Origin: Herminiimonas sp.
Lineage (GTDB): Bacteria; Pseudomonadota; Gammaproteobacteria; Burkholderiales; Burkholderiaceae
Length of the DNA stretch: 64,000 bases
Assembly: GCF_030655415.1 (NCBI RefSeq)
Contig: NZ_JAURVN010000011.1
Location: 72,024 to 136,023, forward strand
Direction: 5' to 3'
Below, piece after piece: positions 1 through 8,740 of the stretch (the stretch's first letter is position 1; every line of letters starts with the position of its first letter). The notes under the pieces are model-generated. The model saw only the letters and a program-made list of their open reading frames with translations, did not search any database and was not told the DNA's origin. The position numbers and the translations under genes were made by a program.

Positions 1-904
1 CCTTGCCGACTTTCTTGTAAAACCCGGCGCCCGCTTTTGCACCCAGTGCGCCGCCACCTATCAGCTTGGTCAAAATTTCCGGCGTCTGATATACAGGGAA
101 GAAAGGATCATCCTGCAAGGTGTTTTGCATCGTCGTGATGACGTGCGCCATCGTGTCCAACCCGACCACATCAGCGGTACGGAAAGTGCCGGATTTGGCA
201 CGACCGAGTTTGCTGCCAGTTAGGTCATCCACGACATCAACTGTCAGTCCGAATTTTTCAGCTTCATGCATCGTTGCCAGCATGCCGAAGATGCCGACGC
301 GATTGGCGATGAAGTTTGGCGTATCGAATGCACGAACTACGCCTTTGCCTAAAGTCGATGTAAGAAAACCTTCGAGCTGATCGAGAATTTCTGGCTTGGT
401 CGCAGCAGTCGGAATCAATTCCACCAGATGCATATAACGCGGCGGATTGAAGAAATGCACGCCGCAGAAACGCGACTTCAAATCAGCATCGAATCCTTCC
501 GACAAAGCCGTGATCGACAAGCCGGAGGTATTCGACGCAAAGATAGTATTCGGACCGATATGCGGTGCCACCTTTTTATACAGATCGTGCTTCCAATCCA
601 TGCGCTCGGCAATCGCCTCGATGATCAGATCGCAATCCTGCAACAATTCAAGATGATCTTCGTAGTTCGCGACTTCGATCAACGCTGCGTAATCGGGATT
701 GGCAAGCGGCGCGGGATTGAGTTTTTTCAGATTCTCGATGGCGCGTAATACGACGCCATTCTTGACCACACTTTTCGTCTCATCCTTGGAGGGCAGATCG
801 AACAAGATGACCGGCACTTTGGCATTCACGCAGTGCGCGGCAATTTGCGCACCCATCACGCCGGCGCCAAGCACCGCTACTTTTTTAACGATGAAATTTG
901 ACAT
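1..904 (-). CDS. 3-hydroxyacyl-CoA dehydrogenase, partial
   Basis: NAD-dependent oxidation of 3-hydroxyacyl-CoA in fatty acid beta-oxidation (FadB/FadN-type), cytosolic. The reading frame begins MSNFIVKKVAVLGAGVMG, with the Rossmann glycine motif GAGVMG at about residues 13-18. The 3HCDH family signature follows (ASNTSGLSI, then CGVHFFNPP), then NFIANRVG leading into the C-terminal domain. About 301 codons are visible and the frame leaves the window open, so the C-terminal part is missing; larger family members add a C-terminal enoyl-CoA hydratase module, which cannot be judged here. It lies 106 nt downstream of an acyl-CoA dehydrogenase on the same strand, which fits a beta-oxidation operon. 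Confidence 0.9.
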   Translation of the reverse strand, partial: MSNFIVKKVAVLGAGVMGAQIAAHCVNAKVPVILFDLPSKDETKSVVKNGVVLRAIENLKKLNPAPLANPDYAALIEVANYEDHLELLQDCDLIIEAIAERMDWKHDLYKKVAPHIGPNTIFASNTSGLSITALSEGFDADLKSRFCGVHFFNPPRYMHLVELIPTAATKPEILDQLEGFLTSTLGKGVVRAFDTPNFIANRVGIFGMLATMHEAEKFGLTVDVVDDLTGSKLGRAKSGTFRTADVVGLDTMAHVITTMQNTLQDDPFFPVYQTPEILTKLIGGGALGAKAGAGFYKKVGK

Positions 905-1010
905 GCTTCAACCTCTCGATAAACTTTTGATGAATGGTGTGCCATCAACGTATTAACTAATACATAGTCAATGGCGCACCGTTTCAATCGCAATAATGTT
1001 GGGTCTAGTT

Positions 1011-2801
1011 TTAAAACAGATCGGCATCCAGTGCCATCAGATTGGCAGAGCCGGAACGCGCCTGACGAATCAGCATCGCGGTTTCCGGCAGCAGACGGCC
1101 GAAGTAGAAACGCGCGGTTCCCAGTTTGGATTTGTAGAAGGTGTCGCCGCCATCCTGTTTCGCCAATGCGATCTTTGCCATTTGCGCAAAGAAGTAGGCG
1201 TAGATCAGATGACCCACCACGCGCAGATATGGCACCGCAGCGGCACCGACTTCATCCGGATTCTGGAAGGCCTTCATGCCGATTTCCATGGTCAGCTTTT
1301 GCACTTTTTCTGCAAGGTCAGCCAGCGGAGTAATAAATTCCGACATCGCTTCATCGGTGCCATTCTCTTCGATGAAGACGCGGATTTTTTCGCCGAACTT
1401 GCGCAACTTGGCGCCGTTATCCATCAGGATTTTGCGGCCCAGCAAATCCAGCGACTGGATCGTGTTGGTGCCTTCATAAATCATGTTGATGCGCGAGTCG
1501 CGTACGTATTGCTCCATGCCCCATTCGGAAATGAAGCCGTGACCGCCGTACACCTGCATCGCTTCCGAAGTCGAGATCCAGCCATTGTCCGTAAGGAAGG
1601 CCTTGATGATCGGTGTCAGTAAAGCGACTTCATCGACCGCTTCCGCGCGTATCGCTTCATCCGGATGATTGAGTTCTTTGTCGATCTGCAGCGCGACATA
1701 CGAACTGAATGCGCGACCACCTTCGGCATAGGCTTTGGCCGTTAACAACATGCGACGAACATCGGGATGCACGATGATAGGGTCAGCCGGTTTGCTCGCT
1801 TCTTTCGGGCCGGTCAGGCTGCGCATTTGCAAACGGTCCTTCGCGTAGATCAAGGCGTTTTGATACGCGACTTCGGTCAAACCCAGCGACTGCATGCCAA
1901 CACCGAGGCGCGCAGCATTCATCATCACGAACATCGCATTCAAACCTTTGTTCGGCTCACCTATCATCCAGCCTATCGCGCCATCGATATTCATCTGGCA
2001 GGTGGCGTTGCCATGAATGCCCATCTTCTCTTCCAGCGCACCGCAGAAAATCGGATTGCGCGCGCCGATACTGCCATCTGCGTTCGGCAAAAATTTCGGT
2101 ACGATGAACAGTGAAATACCTTTAGTGCCTGCAGGCGCATCCGGCAAACGCGCGAGCACCAGATGCAAAATGTTTTGCGCCATGTCGTGCTCACCAGCCG
2201 AGATGAAAATCTTGCTGCCGGTGATTTTGTAGGAGCCATCGCCTTGCGGTTCAGCCTTCGAACGCAGCAAGCCTAGATCGGTCCCGCAATGTGCTTCGGT
2301 CAGACACATGGTGCCTGTCCATTCGCCGGAAACCAGCTTCGGCAGATACAGCGCTTTCTGCTCATCCGTGCCGTGTTCATGCAGGCATTCATACGCGCCA
2401 TGCGATAAACCCGGATACATGGTCCACGCCTGATTCGACGCGTTCAACATTTCGTAAAAAGAGTTTTGCACCACCATCGGCAAACCCTGGCCGCCGTATT
2501 CCGGATCGCAGGTCAGCGATGGCCAGCCAGCCGCAACGTATTGTTCATACGCAGCCTTGAATCCTTTTGGTGGAGTAACTTCATGCGTCGTCGTGTCCAG
2601 CTTGCAGCCTTCGCGATCGCCTGAATGATTGAGTGGGAACAGTACTTCTGAAGTGAACTTGCCGCCTTCTTCCAGTACCTGATTGATGATGTCGGCGTCG
2701 ATATCGACATGCTTAGGTAATTGCTTCAATTCATCTGCAACGTGCAGCAGTTCGTGCAGTACAAATTGCATATCGCGCAGAGGCGCAACGTATTGACCCA
2801 T
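1011..2801 (-). CDS. acyl-CoA dehydrogenase with C-terminal extension (DmdC/FadE-like)
   Basis: FAD-dependent alpha,beta-dehydrogenation of an acyl-CoA. At 596 residues it is longer than the usual ~380-residue enzyme and matches the length of the family with an extra C-terminal domain, which includes DmdC (3-methylmercaptopropionyl-CoA dehydrogenase) and many beta-oxidation enzymes of betaproteobacteria. Visible motifs are CLTEAHCGTDLG in the middle domain, QVYGGHGFISEWGMEQ, and YEGTNTIQSLDLLGRK near residue 440. The C-terminal third is helical and shows no other known motif to me. The start is an ATG. It precedes the 3-hydroxyacyl-CoA dehydrogenase on the same strand. The chain-length specificity cannot be read from sequence. 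Confidence 0.9.
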   Translation of the reverse strand: MGQYVAPLRDMQFVLHELLHVADELKQLPKHVDIDADIINQVLEEGGKFTSEVLFPLNHSGDREGCKLDTTTHEVTPPKGFKAAYEQYVAAGWPSLTCDPEYGGQGLPMVVQNSFYEMLNASNQAWTMYPGLSHGAYECLHEHGTDEQKALYLPKLVSGEWTGTMCLTEAHCGTDLGLLRSKAEPQGDGSYKITGSKIFISAGEHDMAQNILHLVLARLPDAPAGTKGISLFIVPKFLPNADGSIGARNPIFCGALEEKMGIHGNATCQMNIDGAIGWMIGEPNKGLNAMFVMMNAARLGVGMQSLGLTEVAYQNALIYAKDRLQMRSLTGPKEASKPADPIIVHPDVRRMLLTAKAYAEGGRAFSSYVALQIDKELNHPDEAIRAEAVDEVALLTPIIKAFLTDNGWISTSEAMQVYGGHGFISEWGMEQYVRDSRINMIYEGTNTIQSLDLLGRKILMDNGAKLRKFGEKIRVFIEENGTDEAMSEFITPLADLAEKVQKLTMEIGMKAFQNPDEVGAAAVPYLRVVGHLIYAYFFAQMAKIALAKQDGGDTFYKSKLGTARFYFGRLLPETAMLIRQARSGSANLMALDADLF

Positions 2802-2861
2802 GAATGTCTCCTGGCAGCTGTTTTGGTTTGAATGCTATTGAATACTATCACCTGAAATCAA

Positions 2862-3242
2862 TTACTGATTCGTCTTGTCGAGCAAACGTCGATCACGTTT
2901 TGTCGGCCTTCCCTTGAGCGTCAGCCCCGGCTCCTTGAAGAACTTTCTTTTCTCCGCATCCTGCTGTCGCTTGACGATGCTTTGCTCTGTTTCTGTGTAA
3001 AGCTTCTGCGCCATTTCTGCCGAGCCGCGCACATCAGACAAAGCCATCACAGTCACTTCCCATTCGGTCGCGCCGTTATCGATGTGTAAAACCTCACCGA
3101 TCTTGACGTTGCGTGCCGGCTTGATGCGATCGCGATCAAGTTTCACTTTACCGTTATCGACAGCATCGGCTGCCAGCGTTCTGGTTTTAAAAAAGCGCGC
3201 AGCCCACAACCACTTATCGATACGTACGTTTTCTGTTGCCAT
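2862..3242 (-). CDS. hslR: RNA-binding S4 domain protein, Hsp15
   Basis: Small S4-domain RNA-binding protein of the heat-shock protein 15 family, which in E. coli binds stalled 50S subunits carrying peptidyl-tRNA and helps recycle them. The 126 residues contain an N-terminal S4 fold (VRIDKWLWAARFFKTRTLA, then NGKVKLDRDRIKPARNV) followed by a basic, charged tail rich in Lys, Arg and Glu, as expected for Hsp15. It stands 60 nt upstream of the acyl-CoA dehydrogenase start on the same strand, but the two are probably functionally unrelated. Confidence 0.88.
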   Translation of the reverse strand: MATENVRIDKWLWAARFFKTRTLAADAVDNGKVKLDRDRIKPARNVKIGEVLHIDNGATEWEVTVMALSDVRGSAEMAQKLYTETEQSIVKRQQDAEKRKFFKEPGLTLKGRPTKRDRRLLDKTNQ

Positions 3243-3492
3243 ATTTATAAATTATCACTTGATTACGAAACACCATTGTAGCGATGGCAGCAAAAGATCT
3301 CGTTTTTAAGCAATTTATGCGGACGAGGAAGCATAGGTGCAAAACCTGATTGTGAACTTTTGAAAATATGGCCTAAAAGAAATAGCCAAACTCCCTTAAT
3401 TTGTTAAAAAGATGTTATTTTCCTTTCACACAAGAAAGTATAAATAACACAACGAAATATTGCCTTAAGTCAATAAAATCAAGGGACTACGT

Positions 3493-4350
3493 TTGGCAAC
3501 GCCTCCACCCGGTCTTGCGCCACCGCACTTGGTGACCCCGGACTTCTCACTGGACAATATCCCGCCTAGGCCTGCGCTGCTGATGGCATTGCAACGTGAG
3601 ATCCGGAAAGACAATCCGAATACCAAACGATTTGCTGACTTGATACGGCGCGACGTTGCGATGACAGGTACCTTGTTGCAAATCGCCAATTCCGCCTACT
3701 TCAATGCGGGACGGCGCATTACAACGATAGAAGACGCGATCGTCCTGCTCGGACTGAATCAGTGCAATGCAGTCATGTCCGGCCTGATCCTGCGCAAGTC
3801 GCTCAATTTCGGCAACAAGATGATGGCAAGGTTCTGGGACGGTTCGGAAAAGCGTGCGATCGGCATCAGCATGCTGGCGAAAAGATCGCGCATTCTTTCA
3901 TCCGATATTGCCTACAGTTTTGGCTTGTTTTGCGATGCGGGTATTCCGCTTTTGAAAAATGCGTTTCCGACCTATCTGGAAACATTGAAGGAAGCCAACC
4001 TCACCGCTGCCAGCGATTTTCTGCAAGTAGAAAACGACAAACATGGTGTGAATCACGCGGTCGTCGGTGCCTTACTCGCGGAACATTGGTCGCTTGAGCC
4101 CGAGGTCGTTGCAGCGATACGCGTGCATCACTCGCATCAGGTGTTGTTCGACAAAGCGTACTCGCCGGTAGTACGTACCTTGATCGCGCTCAACTACGTC
4201 GTCGAAAAAGCAATTCAGGAATATCGCGGCCAGACCGGCTCGCTGGAATGGGTCGCAGCAGGCTTGCATGCCTCCAAGGCTTTGCGCATCTCGCATAGAG
4301 AAGTCGACAATTTATGCGAAACGCTGATTAGCCGATTCAGGGTTTTCTAA
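3493..4350 (+). CDS. HDOD domain signalling protein
   Basis: A 285-residue protein made almost entirely of an HDOD domain, a degenerate HD hydrolase fold used in bacterial signalling and stress control. Visible landmarks are LLQIANSAYFNAGRRI, TIEDAIVLLGLNQC and the later AHHWSLEP-like segment HWSLEPEVVAAIRVHHS. The start is TTG, chosen because AAGGGA lies 7 nt upstream and no ATG fits. It is isolated: the upstream 250 nt are AT-rich and hold no gene, and it converges on the MFS gene, overlapping it by 14 nt at the 3' ends. No attached GGDEF, EAL or receiver domain is present, so its partner is unknown. Confidence 0.85.
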   Translation: MATPPPGLAPPHLVTPDFSLDNIPPRPALLMALQREIRKDNPNTKRFADLIRRDVAMTGTLLQIANSAYFNAGRRITTIEDAIVLLGLNQCNAVMSGLILRKSLNFGNKMMARFWDGSEKRAIGISMLAKRSRILSSDIAYSFGLFCDAGIPLLKNAFPTYLETLKEANLTAASDFLQVENDKHGVNHAVVGALLAEHWSLEPEVVAAIRVHHSHQVLFDKAYSPVVRTLIALNYVVEKAIQEYRGQTGSLEWVAAGLHASKALRISHREVDNLCETLISRFRVF

Positions 4351-5689
4351 ACGGCAGCGGCGTCACAAACAAACGTGAAAAGCTCGCAATGCTACCGGCA
4401 ACGGCAAAACCAGCGCCCAGCATCAATGCGTACAACTCGCCGTTATTAATCGAAATCGTAAAACAAAACGCCACCAGCGCGCCACCCGATGCCTGTCCGA
4501 TCAAACGAGACGTCGCGATGATGCCGCTGGCGCCACCGCTACGTTCCGGCGGTACGCTGTGCATGATGGCCTTCAGATTCGGCGCCTGAAAAAAACCGAA
4601 GCCTATGCCACACACTGCCATGCGCCAGCAGATCGCAAATGTCGATGGTTCCACCGGCATCAGGATCAATGAAACCAGCCCGCCCGAGAGTACCGCCAAT
4701 CCGATGCCACCCAACAGACCGGGCGAATAATGATCGCTCAGGCGGCCTGCAATCGGCGCCATGACGGCTACCAGCACTGCCCATGGCGTAATCAAAAAAC
4801 CTGTTTCCACGGCTGAACGACCGAGCACAGACTGGAAGTAAAACGGCAGCGAAACGAAGGCCAGACTTTGAGCGGCAAACGTACACACGGCGGTCAGTGA
4901 AGAAAGCGCAAACAGCGGCCGGCGAAATAAATCCACCGGCAACATCGGCGCCTGATGCCCGCCCTGCCGACGCACCAGCAGGACGAAGAACGCAACAGTG
5001 ATCGTCGCTTCGATAATCAGTCTTTTCCACCCTACCAAATGTGCCGCATCGCCTATCGTCAGAATCAGCATGCCGAAGGCACCGACGTTATAGATTACGG
5101 TCAGCACGTCGAACGTGTGTGTGGCCTGCGGGGTCACTGGCAAAGCCTTGCGGGCCAACAGCAAAGCGATCACACCGAGCGGCACATTGATGGCAAACAA
5201 CCATGGCCATGACCAGGCAGACAGAATCAGCGATGCCACACTTGGGCCTGCGGTGAACGCCACTGCCACCACCATGGCGTTGGTGCCGAGGCCACGCCCG
5301 AGAATGCGCGACGGATAGATCGCGCGCAGCATCGCCGTGTTGACGCCCATGATCGCACTCGCACCCACGCCCTGAAACAAACGCGCAATGATCAGCGTGG
5401 GCAAGTTCCACGCGCAAGCGCAGGCTAGCGACGCCAGCGTGAACAAAAATAATCCAAAGATACTGACGCGGCGATAACCGAGTATTTCGCCCAGAGCGGC
5501 AAACGGCAGCAAGGTTGCAACCATCGCCAGTTGGTAGGCATTGACGATCCAAACCGAATCAGCCGCCGTCGCATGCAACTGACTCGCCATTGCCGGCAAG
5601 GCGGTATTGGCGATTGCGGTGTCCAGTGAAGACATCGCCACGCCTATCGAGACAGCAACAAGCGCCCAGCGGCGTTGCTCCAGCGGCAA
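4337..5689 (-). CDS. MFS transporter, DHA2/EmrB-QacA-like drug exporter
   Basis: A polytopic inner-membrane protein of about 450 residues with many hydrophobic segments. It carries major facilitator signatures: LDTAIANTALPAMASQL in TM1, LGYRRVSIFGLFLF after TM2, and GVGASAIMGVNTAMLRAIYP in TM4, as in drug:H+ antiporters of the DHA2 type. The start is uncertain. No ATG fits; TTG at 5689 has AGGACGG a few bases upstream, and the frame stays open about 70 nt further upstream to a TGA. An inverted repeat at 5775-5800 and tandem AATAGTTG units lie upstream and could be regulatory. The substrate is unknown. Confidence 0.85.
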   Translation of the reverse strand: MPLEQRRWALVAVSIGVAMSSLDTAIANTALPAMASQLHATAADSVWIVNAYQLAMVATLLPFAALGEILGYRRVSIFGLFLFTLASLACACAWNLPTLIIARLFQGVGASAIMGVNTAMLRAIYPSRILGRGLGTNAMVVAVAFTAGPSVASLILSAWSWPWLFAINVPLGVIALLLARKALPVTPQATHTFDVLTVIYNVGAFGMLILTIGDAAHLVGWKRLIIEATITVAFFVLLVRRQGGHQAPMLPVDLFRRPLFALSSLTAVCTFAAQSLAFVSLPFYFQSVLGRSAVETGFLITPWAVLVAVMAPIAGRLSDHYSPGLLGGIGLAVLSGGLVSLILMPVEPSTFAICWRMAVCGIGFGFFQAPNLKAIMHSVPPERSGGASGIIATSRLIGQASGGALVAFCFTISINNGELYALMLGAGFAVAGSIASFSRLFVTPLPFRKP

Positions 5690-5774
5690 ACCGTCCTGTT
5701 CACTATCTTCAATATGCTTAACAGGCTGTGGCTTCAGAATTTTCTCCGCACTTGCTAATCAGACGTGGAAATGA

Positions 5775-5800
5775 CATGACGCCAGCTCGCGGGCGTCATG
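5775..5800. repeat. 9-bp inverted repeat upstream of MFS gene
   Basis: CATGACGCC (5775-5783) and GGCGTCATG (5792-5800) pair perfectly around an 8-nt loop. The site is between the clsB-like stop (5949) and the MFS start (5689). Neither side has a strong T-run, so a terminator is possible but an operator for the exporter is also possible. Next to it (5801-5818) AATAGTTG occurs twice in tandem. Confidence 0.45.
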
Positions 5801-5948
5801 AATAGTTGAATAGTTGACTAGTGTAGTGGGAATTTTTACGGCGCGTGATCGAGCATCATTTTCGAGCAGTCATTTGCTGACAAAGCAAGCTATACAAAAC
5901 CATTCATGCAAAAGCTTGATGTCCTTCACTCATGCATACATGATTCCG

Positions 5949-7115
5949 TTATTCAGCCGACTTGCCCCAAGTGATCAAGCGCAGCACATTTTTGTAGATC
6001 AAATAAGCGAAGCGATAAAACGCTTTTTTGTACCAAGGTATTTTGTCGAATTCGGCCAGCTCGACTGGGACACCTTCGGCCACGCCGCGCTCGATATGCG
6101 CGCGCAACTGTTCGGAAAAATCAGTGTCGATCACGACCACATTCGCTTCCTGATTTACAAACAAACTGAAGCCATCGTAATTACTCGAACCAACAGTGGC
6201 CCAACGATCATCGACGACGGCGACCTTGCCATGCAATTGGGTTTTTCTGTACTCGACTATCTTGACGCCGCATTTCAACAGCTTCGGATAAAACGAACGC
6301 GCAATCACATCTTGAAAACGATATTGGCCTACACCGAGTAACAAGGTCACATCAACACCGCGCAAGGCTGCTGAGCACAAGCTTTTACGCAACTTGCGTC
6401 CAGGAGCGAAATACGGATTCGCCAGCAATGCCGACTCGCGCGCGCCACCCAACGCTTTTAAGTAAGCATTTTGTATCGTGCGGCGATTACGTAAATTATC
6501 ACGCACCACCAAACCGGCAACGATAGGTTCGCGCGCATCGGTAGACTTGCGTGAACGCTGCTCTCTGAATGTCGCCCAGCGCGTGCGCAAACTGATGTTG
6601 CCGAGACGCGCCCAGTTGACGGCCATTTCCCAATGAATAGTGGCGACCAGCGGGCCGACGATACGCACGCCAAAATCCCAACGCGGAGCCGGCAACATGA
6701 TGCTCGGATCGTCATCGTCGTGCATATCGTCGACGATATTCACGCCACCAAGAAAAGCGACCGTGCGATCAACCACACAGAGTTTTCTATGCATGCGCGC
6801 GATGCCACGCAAGAACCACGGATTGAAACTGCGATATTCCACACCGCCAGCCTCGAACTCGCTTTGCAATGTGCGCGATGCCAGGTTGCCTGTGCCTATC
6901 CAATCAACGGTGACAGCAACCTTGACGCCGCGTTGCGCTGCGCGGATCAGCGCTGCCTTGATTTCGTTTGCGGATTTATCCGCTGCGAAAATATACGTCT
7001 CTAGATAAATTTCCGTTTGCGCAGCGTCGAACGCCTCCACCATTGCAGGGAAATATTCCGCACCGCAATGCAAGAGCTGGATATCGTTTTGACCGATAAA
7101 GCTGACCGAGCGCAT
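5949..7115 (-). CDS. clsB: phospholipase D-family cardiolipin synthase (ClsB-like)
   Basis: Two HKD motifs of the phospholipase D superfamily are visible, HRKLCVVDRTVAFLGGVN in the first half and HGKVAVVDDRWATVGSSNYD in the second. This is the layout of bacterial cardiolipin synthases, which transfer a phosphatidyl group between two phospholipids at the inner membrane. The protein has 388 residues and lacks the N-terminal membrane hairpins of ClsA, which fits ClsB (YbhO). The ATG at 7115 is preferred over an in-frame TTG at 7133 because AAGGT sits about 9 nt upstream. A YbhP-type gene lies just upstream on the same strand, the same pairing as E. coli ybhP-clsB. Catalysis of a related transphosphatidylation cannot be excluded. 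Confidence 0.87.
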   Translation of the reverse strand: MRSVSFIGQNDIQLLHCGAEYFPAMVEAFDAAQTEIYLETYIFAADKSANEIKAALIRAAQRGVKVAVTVDWIGTGNLASRTLQSEFEAGGVEYRSFNPWFLRGIARMHRKLCVVDRTVAFLGGVNIVDDMHDDDDPSIMLPAPRWDFGVRIVGPLVATIHWEMAVNWARLGNISLRTRWATFREQRSRKSTDAREPIVAGLVVRDNLRNRRTIQNAYLKALGGARESALLANPYFAPGRKLRKSLCSAALRGVDVTLLLGVGQYRFQDVIARSFYPKLLKCGVKIVEYRKTQLHGKVAVVDDRWATVGSSNYDGFSLFVNQEANVVVIDTDFSEQLRAHIERGVAEGVPVELAEFDKIPWYKKAFYRFAYLIYKNVLRLITWGKSAE

Positions 7116-7168
7116 AGGGGATTTACCTTGCAATGAATGATTAAGGATGCGGAATTACCTATGCCGAT

Positions 7169-7230
7169 TTTTTGGGACATGTGCATCTCAAGCACATGCC
7201 CACTTTTTAGTGATGACCGTTCAGGTCATC
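7169..7230. other. two consecutive stem-loops between ybhP and clsB-like genes
   Basis: The first inverted repeat is ACATGTGC / GCACATG around 7177-7199. The second is GATGACC (7212-7218) with GGTCATC (7224-7230). They fill most of the 130-nt gap between the two minus-strand genes. Neither is followed by a T-run in the direction of transcription, so they look like mRNA-processing or stabilising structures rather than an intrinsic terminator. Confidence 0.4.
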
Positions 7231-7245
7231 TTATTTCAGCTTCAA

Positions 7246-8040
7246 TTATTTCAGGACTAAATTCGCCACGATAGGTGCGTGATCGGACAGCTTGGCCCAC
7301 ATCGCGCCATGCAAGACTTCGGCAGATTCCACTTTGAATCCACGCACATAAATTCTGTCCAACTGCAGGAAAGGCATCGCCGCCGGAAAAGTCCGCGCTG
7401 GTTGAATCTTGGTGCCGCGTCCACTCAGTTGGCGCAGGTACGAGCCGAAACCGCGACGCGAAAGATTTTCATCAAACACTTCGGTCACGCCTAACTTGGC
7501 GCGCAACTCTTCGCTTAAATGATTACCCCAATCGTTGAAATCGCCGGCGATGATTAATGGCGCATCAGCAGGCGCAGAATTGGACACCGCTTCGATCAGG
7601 GAATCCGTCTGACGTTTTCTACTGCCCGCAAACAAACCGAGATGAATCACGAAGCAATGCACTTCTGCTTCTGGCGCCTGCACTACACAGTGCAGAATGC
7701 CGCGCGACTCATACTTGTGATCAGAAATATTTTGATTACGCGAGGACAGGATCGGAAAGCAACTCAGCAAGGCGTTGCCGTGATGGCCATGATCATAGAT
7801 CGCGTTCATGCCATACGCGCACTGATGCGAATCGCCGGCAAGAAAATCCTGCTGCGATAATTCCGGCCAATCGGTGGCGTGTTTGAGCGCATGCAAATCG
7901 TGACGTCCCTGCACTTCTTGCAAGAAAAGAACGTCGGATTGCATCGAAGTGATGGCTTGTTTTAAAGCGTGTATCCGCGGACGGGCACCAAACGAAGACA
8001 CGCCCTTGTGAATGTTGTAAGTTGTAATACGTAGTTTCAT
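7246..8040 (-). CDS. endonuclease/exonuclease/phosphatase family protein (YbhP-like)
   Basis: A 264-residue metal-dependent phosphohydrolase of the EEP superfamily (DNase I / sphingomyelinase fold). Family landmarks in order are TYNIHKG at the N-terminus, LFLQEVQ with the metal-binding Glu, IIAGDFNDW with Asp and Asn, and SDHAPIVANL with the catalytic His near the C-terminus. There is no signal peptide, so it is probably cytosolic. It sits upstream of the cardiolipin synthase gene, as ybhP does in E. coli, which hints at a role in phospholipid metabolism. The substrate is not known. Confidence 0.85.
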   Translation of the reverse strand: MKLRITTYNIHKGVSSFGARPRIHALKQAITSMQSDVLFLQEVQGRHDLHALKHATDWPELSQQDFLAGDSHQCAYGMNAIYDHGHHGNALLSCFPILSSRNQNISDHKYESRGILHCVVQAPEAEVHCFVIHLGLFAGSRKRQTDSLIEAVSNSAPADAPLIIAGDFNDWGNHLSEELRAKLGVTEVFDENLSRRGFGSYLRQLSGRGTKIQPARTFPAAMPFLQLDRIYVRGFKVESAEVLHGAMWAKLSDHAPIVANLVLK

Positions 8041-8126
8041 GCAGTCTGTACCTGGCTAATTAAATTGTATCGATGATCGAGTAAATCTGTTCCAGGGTAT
8101 CAATTGCAAGTGTTCTTTATAGAACC

Positions 8127-8633
8127 TTATCCCCTCGCATCAACATACTTGGGCAACATTAAAATTGCCTCGGCATTCGATGCAGAAAAACATTTATCAG
8201 CAGCTTCGCGGTAAGGCAGCCACATGAAGTTCAAATGCTCACGTGGTGCCAACACAACCGGAATGTCGCGTGGCACCAGCAAACCGAATACGTGCTCGGT
8301 ATTGCGGGTCACGTCCGGTCCATAACGATGTTGCCATACAGGATAGATGTCATAGACATTGGAAAGTTGCCAATCCTTTAGATTTTCCAGCGAAACATGG
8401 CCAGACAAGGATGCCAGCTCTTGCTCTGAAGGCAAATTCCGCACGGCAATGCCGGTTTCTTCTGCGACTTCACGCACCGCAGTTTCCAGAAAAAGCTCAT
8501 CCACGCTGTCTTTGGAACCCGTCACCGATTGCCAAAAACCCGGCCTGTCGGCGCGTTCGATCAACAGCACTTCCAGTTTGGCGGTATGGATCACCACCAA
8601 AACCGATTCAGGAATTTTGTAAGGCCGGCTCAT
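8127..8633 (-). CDS. nudB: dihydroneopterin triphosphate diphosphatase (Nudix)
   Basis: Nudix hydrolase that removes pyrophosphate from 7,8-dihydroneopterin triphosphate in folate synthesis. The full Nudix box is visible: GSKDSVDELFLETAVREV followed by AEETGI. The N-terminus (RPYKIPESVLVVIHT) and the overall size of 168 residues fit NudB. The ATG at 8633 is chosen over an in-frame TTG at 8651 because the conserved sequence begins right after it. It lies downstream of aspS on the same strand, an arrangement common in proteobacteria, separated by a strong terminator. Another Nudix substrate is possible. Confidence 0.82.
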   Translation of the reverse strand: MSRPYKIPESVLVVIHTAKLEVLLIERADRPGFWQSVTGSKDSVDELFLETAVREVAEETGIAVRNLPSEQELASLSGHVSLENLKDWQLSNVYDIYPVWQHRYGPDVTRNTEHVFGLLVPRDIPVVLAPREHLNFMWLPYREAADKCFSASNAEAILMLPKYVDARG

Positions 8634-8680
8634 ACCAATTGTGTCTTTCAAAGTACAAACTACTACAGCATCAGAGCGAA

Positions 8681-8708
8681 AAAAAGGCGCGGAATTCCGC
8701 GCCTTTTT
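8681..8708 (-). terminator. intrinsic terminator after aspS
   Basis: The palindrome GGCGCGGAATTCCGCGCC (8686-8703) is flanked by A5 on the left and T5 on the right, so it can work in both directions. It sits 33 nt beyond the aspS stop codon and ends aspS transcription before nudB. Confidence 0.8.
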
Positions 8709-8740
8709 ATTATGCCGTAAAAAGCAATAAGTCTATGGAC

